From Aquimarina sp. BL5 (GTDB lineage: Bacteria > Bacteroidota > Bacteroidia > Flavobacteriales > Flavobacteriaceae), in contig NZ_CP031963.1 of assembly GCF_003443675.1 (NCBI RefSeq), forward strand, positions 3,495,501 through 3,559,500: a DNA stretch of 64,000 bases. The letters run 5' to 3'. Numbering within the stretch: the first letter of the stretch is position 1; each line of letters opens with the position of its first letter. The translations under genes were made by a program, and so were the position numbers. The notes beneath the pieces are model-generated. The model saw nothing but the letters and a program-made list of their open reading frames with translations, did not search any database and was not told where the DNA came from. Below, piece after piece: positions 26,126-34,530 of this stretch.

Positions 26126-26158
26126 AGAAACTTGTATTGTTGGCGCCGTTTTGTTTCT
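26126..26158 (-). repeat. Leader hairpin, copy 2 (AGAAAC ... GGCGCC ... GTTTCT)
   Basis: A 33-base element with the same outer arms (AGAAAC/GTTTCT) and central GGCGCC as the copy at 25001-25031, about 105 bases upstream of its lipoprotein ATG. The surrounding leader also shares an AAGAATAATTAA tract just before each ATG, so the duplicated genes kept their leaders. Confidence 0.6.
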
Positions 26159-26215
26159 AGTCTAAGAGAGAACTGATTTTTTACAAGCGTTGTGAGGTTC
26201 TAAATTTTTACAGTA

Positions 26216-26223
26216 CAAAACTA
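26216..26223 (-). promoter_or_regulatory. -7 box of the lipoprotein gene 25527-26021
   Basis: Minus strand reads TAGTTTTG, a perfect TAnnTTTG. A TTG lies 17 bases upstream, at the edge of the 33-bp dyad; there is no full TTTG -33 element, which fits an activator-dependent promoter. Leader length would be about 190 bases. Confidence 0.6.
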
Positions 26224-26244
26224 AATTGTGAAAGAAAAAGCAAT

Positions 26245-26277
26245 GTCCGAAAAGTTTGAATTTCAATCTTTCTGGAC
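26245..26277. promoter_or_regulatory. 33-bp dyad operator, copy 1
   Basis: Two inverted 16-base half-sites around a central T at 26261: the left is GTCCGAAAAGTTTGAA, the right read on the other strand is GTCCAGAAAGATTGAA (13 of 16 identical). Exactly 21 bases lie between the dyad and the -7 box at 26216-26223. The same dyad length, half-site and spacing occur at 62841-62873. Confidence 0.7.
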
Positions 26278-26531
26278 AATATTTGGGTGATTTACCTTTA
26301 TTTGTTGAGTTAAATACCTGTGTTTAGAATAGAAAATAGTATTGTAGAGTTCCTACAATAGGGTTAGTTTGAGTTTTTGTGCGGACTGCATTCATTTTTT
26401 GGTAAGATGTATGAAGGTTTTGCCGAAGACCTATCAAGCCTTTGTTTTCAAAGACACTTCGATTTCCGCGTGATGTAGAAGATGTATTTTTCTTAATGTA
26501 ACGATATTCTCCCTCTTAGGGAACAAAATAC

Positions 26532-27515
26532 CTAAGATTTTTGCACATTACATTTTAGTAGTACATACACAGGAAAGTGGTCGCTATATCCCCCTTTATA
26601 TTTTCTTCCTGCATAGGTTCTAAAAGGTGTTCCTTTGTATCTGCCTTTGTAGATTTTTAAAAAACTATCATCAAAAATATTCGCCTCCGAAAAACTATGA
26701 GAACCTTCTTGATATTTATGGAAGTTATTGCTAAAAATAATCTGATCGAATAAATTCCATTGACTTTTATAATTAAGTGTTCCTCGATAACGAGTGTGTA
26801 GCTTCTCCATAGGGTTATAAAAATCGTGAGATACTAAGTGCTTTCTTACACTTTCGTTTTTAGGATCATCATTAAAATCACCCATCACAATAATTTTTGC
26901 ATCGGGATCTTTTTCCATAATCTGGTCAATGACTTCTCGGTTTTTATTAGCTGCAGCTATACGTTTATACGAAGTTGACTCCGCTCCGTCTCTACGAGAA
27001 GGCCAGTGATTAACTAAAATGTGAATCTCTTCGTTGTTTAATTTTCCAGTAACCCATAAAATGTCACGTGTAAAATCTCTTTCACCATATTCGTTATCAA
27101 CTAGTACCTGAACACTTTCCGAATTAATAACCGTGAAACTTTCTTTTTGATATAAAAGGCCAACATCAATCCCTCGTTCATCTGGTGACTCGTGGTGGAC
27201 GACTCCATAGTTTTTGTTAACCAAGTGCTTCGTTTTGATAAGATCCTCTAAAACAGCTTTATTTTCTACTTCAGCTACACCCAAAATAACCGGAGCTTTA
27301 CCGGTTTTAGCAAATCCAATATTAGAAATTACAGTTCCCAGCTTAAATAGTTTCCTTTCATACCTTTTTTTATTCCATCGTTTTTCTGAATCAGGTAAAA
27401 AATCATTATCCAATGTGTTGGGGTCATCTTTGGTATCAAAAAGGTTTTCTAAGTTGTAAAAACCAACCGTATGCAGATTTGTATGTTTCTTTCTAAAATA
27501 AGGCTTTGAAGACAT
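26532..27515 (-). CDS. EEP family nuclease/phosphatase, no signal peptide
   Basis: A 327-residue EEP-superfamily phosphodiesterase related to the protein at 18507-19562: VGFYNLENLFDTKDDPN, VAEVENKAVLEDL, DERGIDVGLLYQ, VNHWPSRRDGAEST, MGDFNDDPKN and YSDHFPVYVLL keep all catalytic positions. Unlike its relative it starts MSSKPYFRKKHTN with no signal peptide, so it probably acts in the cytoplasm or leaves by another route. Upstream of the unknown lipoprotein on the same strand; a decayed second copy of its 3' end lies at 25346-25432. Confidence 0.9.
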   Translation of the reverse strand: MSSKPYFRKKHTNLHTVGFYNLENLFDTKDDPNTLDNDFLPDSEKRWNKKRYERKLFKLGTVISNIGFAKTGKAPVILGVAEVENKAVLEDLIKTKHLVNKNYGVVHHESPDERGIDVGLLYQKESFTVINSESVQVLVDNEYGERDFTRDILWVTGKLNNEEIHILVNHWPSRRDGAESTSYKRIAAANKNREVIDQIMEKDPDAKIIVMGDFNDDPKNESVRKHLVSHDFYNPMEKLHTRYRGTLNYKSQWNLFDQIIFSNNFHKYQEGSHSFSEANIFDDSFLKIYKGRYKGTPFRTYAGRKYKGGYSDHFPVYVLLKCNVQKS

Positions 27516-27571
27516 TCAATAAAAATTTGTTGTAAACGACTAATGTACAAATTCAAATGCATACAATATTG

Positions 27572-27579
27572 TACCTTTG
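27572..27579 (+). promoter_or_regulatory. -7 box likely for hflX
   Basis: TACCTTTG matches TAnnTTTG perfectly. It would give a leader of about 157 bases before the hflX ATG; the leader contains a small hairpin TCGTT/AACGA near 27655. No good -33 element. Confidence 0.45.
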
Positions 27580-27741
27580 TTAATTAATTAAACAAGACAA
27601 TATTTTAAAAGACAAAATATAAAGTACATTTAAAATATGTAGCAGCGTTTATCTCGTTATTGAACGAAATTTGATTTTTATTAGGATTGTACGAGTGAAA
27701 GTTGAATGATATATAATATAAGCTTGAAGAAGGAATAGATA

Positions 27742-28950
27742 ATGATAGAAAAGGAAGAAACAGTATACGAAAAAGCAGTTTTAATAGGAATTATTACAAA
27801 AAATCAGGATCAAGATAAGTTAACTGAATTTTTAGATGAATTAGAATTCCTTACTTATACAGCTGGCGGAGAAGTGGTAAAGCGATTTACCCAAAAAATG
27901 GATGTGCCCAATCCTAAAACATTTATCGGATCTGGTAAAATGGAAGAAGTACTGGCATATGTAGAACAACACGATATCGGAACGGTGGTTTTTGATGATG
28001 AGTTAACACCTGGACAGCAACGTAACATTGAGCGTATGCTAAAAGCTAAGATCATTGATAGAACCAATCTGATTCTAGATATTTTTGCACAGCGTGCTCA
28101 GACAAGTTATGCCAGAACTCAGGTAGAGTTGGCGCAATGTCAATATTATTTACCAAGACTAACAGGACTATGGACACACTTAGAGCGTCAACGTGGTGGT
28201 ATTGGTATGCGTGGTCCCGGTGAAACAGAGATTGAGACTGACCGTCGTATTGTTAGAGATCGTATTTCTTTATTAAAGAAAAAACTGTTAACAATTGATA
28301 AGCAAATGGCTACGCAGCGCGGTAATCGTGGAAAATTAGTTAGAGTGGCACTGGTGGGGTATACCAATGTTGGTAAATCTACATTAATGAATGTGATAGC
28401 CAAAAGTGATGTTTTTGCAGAGAATAAACTTTTTGCAACGCTTGATACTACGGTAAGAAAGGTAGTTATTGGTAACCTTCCTTTTTTGTTAAGTGATACC
28501 GTAGGGTTTATAAGAAAATTGCCTACACAATTAGTAGAAAGTTTTAAAAGTACATTAGATGAGGTAAGAGAGGCCGATTTATTACTACATGTAGTAGATA
28601 TATCCCATCCTCAGTTTGAAGACCATATCGATTCTGTAAGTAGGATTTTGGAGGAAATAGATAGTGTGGATAAACCGGTCATTATGGTTTTTAATAAAAT
28701 CGATGCGTATGAACATGAAACCATTGATGAAGATGACCTAACCACAGAAAGAACGAAAGTACATTATACCCTTGATGAGTGGAAGCAAACCTGGATGAGC
28801 AAGATAGGAGATAATGCTTTGTTCATATCTGCAATTAACAAGGAAAATATTGACACATTTAGAAAAAGAGTATACAAAGAAGTAAGAGATATACACGTAA
28901 CACGTTTTCCTTATAACAACTTTTTATATCCAGAGTTTGTAGAAGAGTAG
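27742..28950 (+). CDS. hflX: GTPase HflX (ribosome-associated)
   Basis: A 402-residue GTPase that binds the 50S subunit and, in the family, splits or rescues stalled ribosomes during stress. The N-terminal HflX domain (about 25-190) has KTFIGSGKMEEV, VVFDDELTPGQQRNIE and the glycine-rich RGGIGMRGPGETEIETDRR signature. The G domain shows G1 GYTNVGKSTL, G3 DTVGFI and G4 NKID. The C-terminal domain is short, as usual in Bacteroidota. It stands alone and converges on the DUF3078 gene with a 10-base gap and no obvious terminator. Confidence 0.96.
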   Translation: MIEKEETVYEKAVLIGIITKNQDQDKLTEFLDELEFLTYTAGGEVVKRFTQKMDVPNPKTFIGSGKMEEVLAYVEQHDIGTVVFDDELTPGQQRNIERMLKAKIIDRTNLILDIFAQRAQTSYARTQVELAQCQYYLPRLTGLWTHLERQRGGIGMRGPGETEIETDRRIVRDRISLLKKKLLTIDKQMATQRGNRGKLVRVALVGYTNVGKSTLMNVIAKSDVFAENKLFATLDTTVRKVVIGNLPFLLSDTVGFIRKLPTQLVESFKSTLDEVREADLLLHVVDISHPQFEDHIDSVSRILEEIDSVDKPVIMVFNKIDAYEHETIDEDDLTTERTKVHYTLDEWKQTWMSKIGDNALFISAINKENIDTFRKRVYKEVRDIHVTRFPYNNFLYPEFVEE

Positions 28951-28960
28951 TGGTTATATT

Positions 28961-29986
28961 TTAAAACTCATAATTAAGTCCAAGTCCAAGAACTTCTCGG
29001 ATTTGGAAGCCACTGGTAGCATTATCGTCATAGATTGCCTGAAAGACAAAGCTTCCGGAAATGTACTTGTTCACTACCAGGTTTAAGTTTAAGGTATAAT
29101 CAATATCTACGTTATAAGGATCTTCTATATAATTAGAGTATAGATTAAGAATGTTTTCCATAGTAATGTTTTTTATTACTTGAAATTTGGCATATGCTGA
29201 TAGGGACCCACCAAATTCAAATCGAGAACTCCTACCTTCGTCTACTCCAAAATAATCCCCATCCTCATAATCAGGAATGCTTGTAAATTGATTATCAACG
29301 AAAATCATACGAGAAGTTACAGGAGCGATATTGACATTGAAATCGTCACTTTTTTTCCATAATAGTCCAGGACCAATTTGTATAAAGGCTGGAGAAAAGA
29401 AACTAGTTTCTTCAGTACGTATGGTTTCATCAGTATCCGGGTCTTTACTAAAGCTATATCCTTTAGCAAACTGAGATCGAAAATTAACAAACAATGAATA
29501 GTTCCAGAAACTCTCGCCAATTCGTTGTCCCAATCTAGAATTTAATTCTAATCTGTCATTGGTTTTGCGAGCAAAATTCTCTCCCTTTAAAAATGTAAGA
29601 CCATAATCTGCTAAAACTTTATTATCCCAAGTTAGGCTATTTTTTTTGTAGTTAAATTCATAATTAAGAGTAGCATTACCAGCAATATTAGAGGTTCCAC
29701 CACCTTGCCAATCATAGTTAAAAGCAGATTGATTAAAGAAAAAGGAAAACTTTCCGAAAGATTTCCACCCAATATGCGGTTTTTTAACAGGTTTAGGATT
29801 TAATTTTTTTAACAGGCCTTTTAATACAATAACATTAAGCTCCTTTGGTGTGTCTTTTAGTAAACTATCTAAAGACCTTGCTAAACGAACCTGAATAGAG
29901 TCTAGTTGTTTTACCTCTTTTTTTTCCTGACTAAAAATTTTGGAAACAAAAAAGAATAAGAAAAGTATAAAAACTAATTTCCTCAT
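28961..29986 (-). CDS. DUF3078 domain outer-membrane protein
   Basis: The ATG at 29986 gives 341 residues with a signal peptide (MRKLVFILFLFFFVSKIFSQ); an ATG nine codons earlier would put a polar lead in front of it and is less likely. The mature part starts with a helical charged stretch, then IGWKSFGKFSFFFNQSAFNYDWQGGG, the DUF3078 signature, and alternating beta strands to a C-terminal GLGLNYEF with terminal Phe. This looks like a porin-like outer-membrane barrel. A second family member lies at 30667-31623. Function unknown. Confidence 0.85.
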   Translation of the reverse strand: MRKLVFILFLFFFVSKIFSQEKKEVKQLDSIQVRLARSLDSLLKDTPKELNVIVLKGLLKKLNPKPVKKPHIGWKSFGKFSFFFNQSAFNYDWQGGGTSNIAGNATLNYEFNYKKNSLTWDNKVLADYGLTFLKGENFARKTNDRLELNSRLGQRIGESFWNYSLFVNFRSQFAKGYSFSKDPDTDETIRTEETSFFSPAFIQIGPGLLWKKSDDFNVNIAPVTSRMIFVDNQFTSIPDYEDGDYFGVDEGRSSRFEFGGSLSAYAKFQVIKNITMENILNLYSNYIEDPYNVDIDYTLNLNLVVNKYISGSFVFQAIYDDNATSGFQIREVLGLGLNYEF

Positions 29987-30157
29987 AGATACTGCAAAGT
30001 TATGGCAAGGCACAAATATACTTCATGTACATTGCTTATTCAAAATACGTTTGAGTAGTGTTACTAAATGGTTGTTTTTTAGTTGGTATCAGTAAAAAAA
30101 CTACTATTTTATATAGATGTTACAAATTTAAAGGGAAAGAATGCTAAAATTATCTAT

Positions 30158-30601
30158 ATGAAAAGGAAGATGGATATAAAATTGGTCAAGGCAAAAGATT
30201 CAGACACGTTATTTCTATTAAAATTGAGAAAATTAACAATGGTTGAATATCTAAAAAAAGCAGGACTGTATTTAACAGATGATCAGCACTTATCCAGAGT
30301 AAAAATTCATTTTAATGCAGCGTATATCATAAAACAATTGGACGAAAAAGTAGGTTTATTAAAATATATTGAAACCAAAGATGCTATAGAAATACTTCAG
30401 TTTCAGATACTACCGAAGTATCAGGGAAAAGGGATTGGTAACTACCTTCTTAACGATATGATACAATTATCAGGGTCTCTTGATAAAAATATACTACTGA
30501 AAGTTCTAAAAGAAAACCCTGCGAGATATTTATACGAAAGAAATGGCTTTTGTATTATTGGAGAAGATCAATATGAATTTCATATGCAGTTTAAGAAATG
30601 A
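30158..30601 (+). CDS. GNAT family N-acetyltransferase
   Basis: The ATG at 30158 (MKRKMDIKLVKAKDSD) gives 147 residues. A frame open further upstream to a TTG at 30083 has no homologous look. The acetyl-CoA motif is clear: LQFQILPKYQGKGIGNYLL (Q-x-x-G-x-G), with a C-terminal strand YERNGFCIIGEDQYEFHM typical of GNATs acting on small molecules. Substrate unknown. It lies alone between the two DUF3078 genes on the opposite strand and ends in a bidirectional hairpin. Confidence 0.85.
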   Translation: MKRKMDIKLVKAKDSDTLFLLKLRKLTMVEYLKKAGLYLTDDQHLSRVKIHFNAAYIIKQLDEKVGLLKYIETKDAIEILQFQILPKYQGKGIGNYLLNDMIQLSGSLDKNILLKVLKENPARYLYERNGFCIIGEDQYEFHMQFKK

Positions 30602-30611
30602 TAGAAATAAA

Positions 30612-30646
30612 AAAAGAGGCATCTAGATAACCTAAACGCCTCTTTT
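30612..30646. terminator. Bidirectional intrinsic terminator
   Basis: A 9-bp stem AAAAGAGGC (30612-30620) with GCCTCTTTT (30638-30646) and a 17-base loop, between the convergent GNAT (+) and DUF3078 (-) genes. Confidence 0.75.
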
Positions 30647-30666
30647 AGTAATAAAAGATTTTCTAC

Positions 30667-31623
30667 TTAGAAAGAGTAACTCAGTCCAAGGTTCCAGAAA
30701 GATTGTAATTTATTATCCGTGTTTTCTAGTGTTGGAGTTGGGGTAGGTAACGGGTCCAGAGTCAATGCATTATTAAATGCTTCTTGTTTATTTTTTCTAA
30801 GACCAAAATCAAACCCTACACCAATTGCTTTCCATAAAGTATAAGAAAAAGAATTGGTCCAAGTCCAGTTAGAATAATCACCATCTTCATAACTTAAGAA
30901 AGCAGAAAGATTGGTTTTAAAGTTGATGGCTCCTATTTTACGCGTATAGTCTGCAACGATTTTGGCTCCTAAAGAAGACTCATATTCTGCAGCTCCTTTG
31001 CTAAATACAAAATTGTAGTTAAGAGGGTGTACAACCACTATTAAGTTATTAATGGGAGTCCAAGTAGCACCCACACCAAGATCTAAATAGCCCGGATCAT
31101 TAAAATTATTTAATAATGTTGTTCTATATTCTCCTAGAGTAGATACTGCTAAAGTTTCGGTTAATTTATAACCAAATAGAGAAGTAATATTGAATACATC
31201 TGTTGACTCTTGGAAGTTTTTATCATCTGTTACTAAAGGATCAGGGTTATCATCATTACTTTTGTCATCTAATTTTACCCAAGCAAGATTAACAGTGGCA
31301 CTATTTCGCCAAAAGTATTTTTCTTGTAATAAATTCGCATATGCATTTACAGTAATACCTATAGTTCCTGCATCATTATCAGGAATCCCTTGAGAATACC
31401 AATTATTAAATCCAGAAAGACTTCCTCCAATAGTACCAAAAGCGCCAATTTTCCATCCTGGTAGTGCATCTATTTGCGATTGTATTGCATTAGCTCTTCC
31501 TTGTATTGCTGCAATAGAATCTTTCTTTGCAGATAATTTTGTTTTCAACTCTTCTTCTGTTTGTGCAAATCCTGTATGGATACCAGCCAATAGAAGAATA
31601 AATGAGAATACGATTTTTTTCAT
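30667..31623 (-). CDS. DUF3078 domain outer-membrane protein (second copy)
   Basis: The ATG at 31623 gives 318 residues starting with signal MKKIVFSFILLLAGIHTGFAQ. A short coiled-coil-like stretch (TEEELKTKLSAKKDSIAAIQ) precedes GWKIGAFGTIGGSLSGFNNWYSQG, matching the DUF3078 pattern, then beta strands to a terminal LGLSYSF. Probably an outer-membrane barrel. It lies just downstream of the SUF gene run, as in many Flavobacteriaceae. A frame open upstream of 31623 is ignored since it overlaps the promoter. Confidence 0.85.
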   Translation of the reverse strand: MKKIVFSFILLLAGIHTGFAQTEEELKTKLSAKKDSIAAIQGRANAIQSQIDALPGWKIGAFGTIGGSLSGFNNWYSQGIPDNDAGTIGITVNAYANLLQEKYFWRNSATVNLAWVKLDDKSNDDNPDPLVTDDKNFQESTDVFNITSLFGYKLTETLAVSTLGEYRTTLLNNFNDPGYLDLGVGATWTPINNLIVVVHPLNYNFVFSKGAAEYESSLGAKIVADYTRKIGAINFKTNLSAFLSYEDGDYSNWTWTNSFSYTLWKAIGVGFDFGLRKNKQEAFNNALTLDPLPTPTPTLENTDNKLQSFWNLGLSYSF

Positions 31624-31724
31624 AATTAATAGTTTTAAGTAGTTTGTCTTTACATCTAAAGAAGTCTTTTTTAAGAAAGCTTTTGCAAAAACAAGTTCAA
31701 GATTTATGTAAAATTTTGCGTTGG

Positions 31725-31752
31725 CAAATATACTTGAAGTAACGTTTTTCAA
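31725..31752 (-). promoter_or_regulatory. Promoter of the second DUF3078 gene
   Basis: Minus strand: TTG at 31752-31750, spacer of 17, then TATATTTG at 31732-31725, a perfect TAnnTTTG. Leader about 95 bases. It makes the gene independent from the SUF genes upstream. Confidence 0.6.
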
Positions 31753-31815
31753 TTTAAAACGAAGTAATTGTTAAAACAATTTTCGATAAAAAGCAGTTTT
31801 ATGGGATGAAATGAT

Positions 31816-32325
31816 CTATTTTCTCTTAAATAGAGGCACAGAGGAGCAAGCTTCTCCATACATGATGCTTTTAGCAACTGGTTGTAGTTTTTGGATAAGC
31901 TCTATATATGCGCTCTCAGGAACAGGTTTATTAGAACACCCTTTTATAATTAGAAGTTTATCTTGATATTCTGAAACATCAAGTGCGTTGATAATACCCG
32001 TATAGAGAATGGTTTCTAGGTTTTCTAATGATCCAACAGCTACCTTTTTTGCAAAAGGCATTAATGAGCTTGTCAATAATAGGTATGCCCAACCGGGAAT
32101 AATAGCATCTGTCGAGCAACTTAGAGCAACATACTTATTCTGATACTGACTCCAATCGTGATCAGATACGTATTTTCTGAAATCTTTTTCTTTAAGAATA
32201 AAACCTTCAAAAAGCCAATCTTTTATATCAAACAAGATACGATCACCTTCTGGATAATAGTCCTCCAAATCAATGGTGAATAGTTTAGTGTTATTAGCGA
32301 CTCTATTGATAATTTCTTCTGCCAT
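31816..32325 (-). CDS. DUF2480 family protein
   Basis: A 169-residue cytoplasmic protein with no signal. The sequence TIDLEDYYPEGDRILFDIKDWLFEGFILKE and WSQYQNKYVALSCSTDAIIPGWAY is typical of DUF2480, a family I know only from Bacteroidota and nearly always beside SUF genes. It contains conserved Cys residues (ALSCSTD, IKGCSNKP, YGEACSS) that could bind or handle iron-sulfur clusters; this is inference. It is the last SUF-associated gene here, 18 bases after the DUF59 gene. Confidence 0.85.
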   Translation of the reverse strand: MAEEIINRVANNTKLFTIDLEDYYPEGDRILFDIKDWLFEGFILKEKDFRKYVSDHDWSQYQNKYVALSCSTDAIIPGWAYLLLTSSLMPFAKKVAVGSLENLETILYTGIINALDVSEYQDKLLIIKGCSNKPVPESAYIELIQKLQPVAKSIMYGEACSSVPLFKRK

Positions 32326-32343
32326 TTTGCTGATATATGTTTT

Positions 32344-32670
32344 TTAAAGCATACCTAGTTCTAACTTTGCTTCTTCACTCATTAGATCTTGTGTCCAGGT
32401 TGGCTCAAAGGTAAGTTCTAACTCTACATCATTTACAGCATCCAAAGATTTTACTTTTTCCTTAACCTCTTCTGGTAATGATTCTGCAACCGGACAATTA
32501 GGAGATGTAAGCGTCATAAGAATTTTTACATCATAGTCCTCATTTACAAAAACGTCATATATCAACCCTAGTTCATATATGTCAACAGGAATTTCTGGAT
32601 CATAAATTGTTTTCAGTACGCGTACAATTTTTTCTCCAAGCTCTGTAGTATCTATATTAGTTTCACTCAT
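32344..32670 (-). CDS. SUF-system Fe-S assembly protein, DUF59/MIP18 family
   Basis: A 108-residue cytoplasmic protein. LKTIYDPEIPVDIYELGLIYDV and MTLTSPNCPVAESLPEEV contain the conserved DPE and the reactive Cys of the MIP18/DUF59 family (SufT-like), followed by VELTFEPTWTQDLMSEEAK. Family members mature Fe-S proteins. Placed between sufE and DUF2480 on the same strand. Confidence 0.92.
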   Translation of the reverse strand: MSETNIDTTELGEKIVRVLKTIYDPEIPVDIYELGLIYDVFVNEDYDVKILMTLTSPNCPVAESLPEEVKEKVKSLDAVNDVELELTFEPTWTQDLMSEEAKLELGML

Positions 32671-32719
32671 ATTTCTTATATTTTAGTTGACTTCGACAAG
32701 CTCAGTCAGACAACGAATG

Positions 32720-33142
32720 TTAATTCAATTGTGTTTGGTATGCAATAGCATACATTTTTAATTGTTTGATCATACTCACCAATCCGTTTGCTCTGGTTGG
32801 TGATAAATGTTCTTTTAAACCAATTTCATCAATAAAAGCGGTATCTGCATCCATAATATCTTTCGGGTGTTGACCAGAAAAAACTCTGATAAGAATGGCA
32901 ATAATACCTTTGGTTATTATAGCATCGCTATCGGCAGTAAATTCGATTTTGTCGTCTTTCATTTCTGCATGAACCCAAACTTTACTTTGACAACCTTTTA
33001 TGATATTTTCATCAATTTTATATTTCTCTTCAATTAAAGGAAGTGATTTACCAAGATCTATCATGTATTCATAGCGCTGCATCCAGTCATCAAACATGCT
33101 AAACTCATCAACAATTTCTTCCTGAAGTTCTTGTATGGACAT
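32720..33142 (-). CDS. sufE: SufE sulfur-acceptor protein
   Basis: The ATG at 33142 (MSIQELQEEIVDEFSMFDDW) gives 140 residues; an upstream in-frame ATG would add 16 residues of a kind not seen in the family. The active-site Cys is in IKGCQSKVWVHAEM. SufE takes persulfide from SufS and passes it to the SufBCD scaffold. It follows sufS by 95 bases. Confidence 0.94.
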   Translation of the reverse strand: MSIQELQEEIVDEFSMFDDWMQRYEYMIDLGKSLPLIEEKYKIDENIIKGCQSKVWVHAEMKDDKIEFTADSDAIITKGIIAILIRVFSGQHPKDIMDADTAFIDEIGLKEHLSPTRANGLVSMIKQLKMYAIAYQTQLN

Positions 33143-33237
33143 ATACTTACAATTTTTGACAAAAATACAACATGAATCTTTGCTATTCAATACTTTCTAT
33201 CAATGATAAGATAGTATTAACTAATGGCTTGATTTTT

Positions 33238-34452
33238 TTAACTCAACATCATTTTTGCCTTTTTTAAGGCTTCTACCAGAATGTCAATCTCTTCTTTGGT
33301 ATTATAAAAAGAAAAAGAAGCGCGAATGGTACCAGGAATTTTATAAAAATCCATTATAGGCTGCGCGCAATGGTGGCCAGTACGAACGGCAACACCTAAT
33401 TTGTCCACTATAGAACCTATATCATAAGGATGGATAGTATCTATATTAAATGAAATAACAGAGGTTTTGTTTTTAGAAGTCCCGTAGATTTTTAATCCTT
33501 CTATTTCTAAAAGTTTTTTAGTTCCGTAGTCTAATAGTTCATTTTCATACTCAGCAATGTTGTCAAAACCAATACTGTTCATATAATCTAATGCTACCCC
33601 AAAAGCAATACCTCCACAAATATTAGGTGTTCCTGCTTCAAATTTATGAGGAAGACCAGCGTAGGTTGTTTTTTCGAAAGTTACTTGATCAATCATTTCG
33701 CCTCCACCTTGGTAGGGGGGTAATTTATTAAGCCATTCCTCTTTTCCATATAATAAACCAACACCTGTAGGTCCACAAAGTTTATGGGCAGAAGCCACAT
33801 AAAAATCCACATCTAAGTCCTGAACATCTGGTTTAATATGAGGACAAGATTGTGCTCCATCAATTAATACAGCAGCGCCGACATTATGAGCTTTTTGTAT
33901 AATCTCTTCGATAGGATTAATAGTTCCTAAAGCATTAGAAATATGATTAGTAAAAACTAGTTTGGTTTTGTCAGAAAGTAATTGATCATATACATCCATT
34001 AAGAGTTCTCCTTCTTCATTCATAGGAATAACTTTAAGAATGGCTCCTGTTCTTTCACAGAGCATTTGCCAGGGAACAATATTAGAATGATGCTCTAAAG
34101 CCGAAACGATAATCTCATCTCCTTTAGCTAGTAAATTGGTGAAACCTGTTGCAACAATATTAATGCTATGCGTTGTTCCAGAGGTTAAGATAATTTCGTA
34201 TGGATGTTTTGCATTAAAATGTTGTTGCACCTTTTTACGTGCAATTTCATAGGCATCAGTAGCTTCTTGTGATAGTGTATGTACACCCCGATGAATATTA
34301 GCGTTGTAATTGCTGTAATAATCTACAATTGCATCTATCACTACTTGTGGAGTTTGTGATGTGGCTGCATTATCAAAATATACCAAAGGTTTTCCGTTTA
34401 CTTCTCTTTTCAGAATAGGAAAATCTTTTCGTATTTTCTGTACATCTAGCAT
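33238..34452 (-). CDS. sufS: Cysteine desulfurase SufS
   Basis: A 404-residue PLP enzyme, started at the ATG at 34452 (MLDVQKIRKDFPILKREVNG). It frees sulfur from cysteine for cluster assembly. YFDNAATSQTP, LEHHSNIVPWQ, IDGAQSCPH and the Schiff-base Lys in SAHKLCGPTGVGLLYG are present, as is the catalytic Cys in RTGHHCAQP. In this genome it is separated from sufD by three foreign genes, one on the opposite strand, so it must have its own promoter. Confidence 0.96.
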   Translation of the reverse strand: MLDVQKIRKDFPILKREVNGKPLVYFDNAATSQTPQVVIDAIVDYYSNYNANIHRGVHTLSQEATDAYEIARKKVQQHFNAKHPYEIILTSGTTHSINIVATGFTNLLAKGDEIIVSALEHHSNIVPWQMLCERTGAILKVIPMNEEGELLMDVYDQLLSDKTKLVFTNHISNALGTINPIEEIIQKAHNVGAAVLIDGAQSCPHIKPDVQDLDVDFYVASAHKLCGPTGVGLLYGKEEWLNKLPPYQGGGEMIDQVTFEKTTYAGLPHKFEAGTPNICGGIAFGVALDYMNSIGFDNIAEYENELLDYGTKKLLEIEGLKIYGTSKNKTSVISFNIDTIHPYDIGSIVDKLGVAVRTGHHCAQPIMDFYKIPGTIRASFSFYNTKEEIDILVEALKKAKMMLS

Positions 34453-34530
34453 ATCAATTTCTTTCTGCAAAAATAGGAACTATTTCTAAGTGATATTGTT
34501 TATTTTTAAAAGGATTTAACACTTTACACA

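Larger units (their letters stand above)
26022..26531. other. Intergenic region with leader hairpin, promoter and 33-bp dyad
   Basis: The 510 bases between the lipoprotein ATG and the nuclease stop contain the leader hairpin copy 2 (26126-26158), a -7 box (26216-26223), the 33-bp dyad (26245-26277) and a small stem ATTGTAG/CTACAAT (26341-26359) that may end the nuclease transcript. From about 26360 to 26531 I see nothing recognisable. Confidence 0.65.

Noticed and set aside
25346..26531. Mobile element as the cause of the nuclease-lipoprotein duplication
   Set aside because: No transposase, terminal inverted repeats or target duplications were found; simple tandem duplication explains the pattern.
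30083..30157. Upstream extension of the GNAT gene from a TTG
   Set aside because: Adds 25 residues without family resemblance; ATG at 30158 fits the conserved start.
31624..31752. 43-codon N-terminal extension of the second DUF3078 protein
   Set aside because: It would overlap the perfect promoter at 31725-31752 and place the signal peptide internally.
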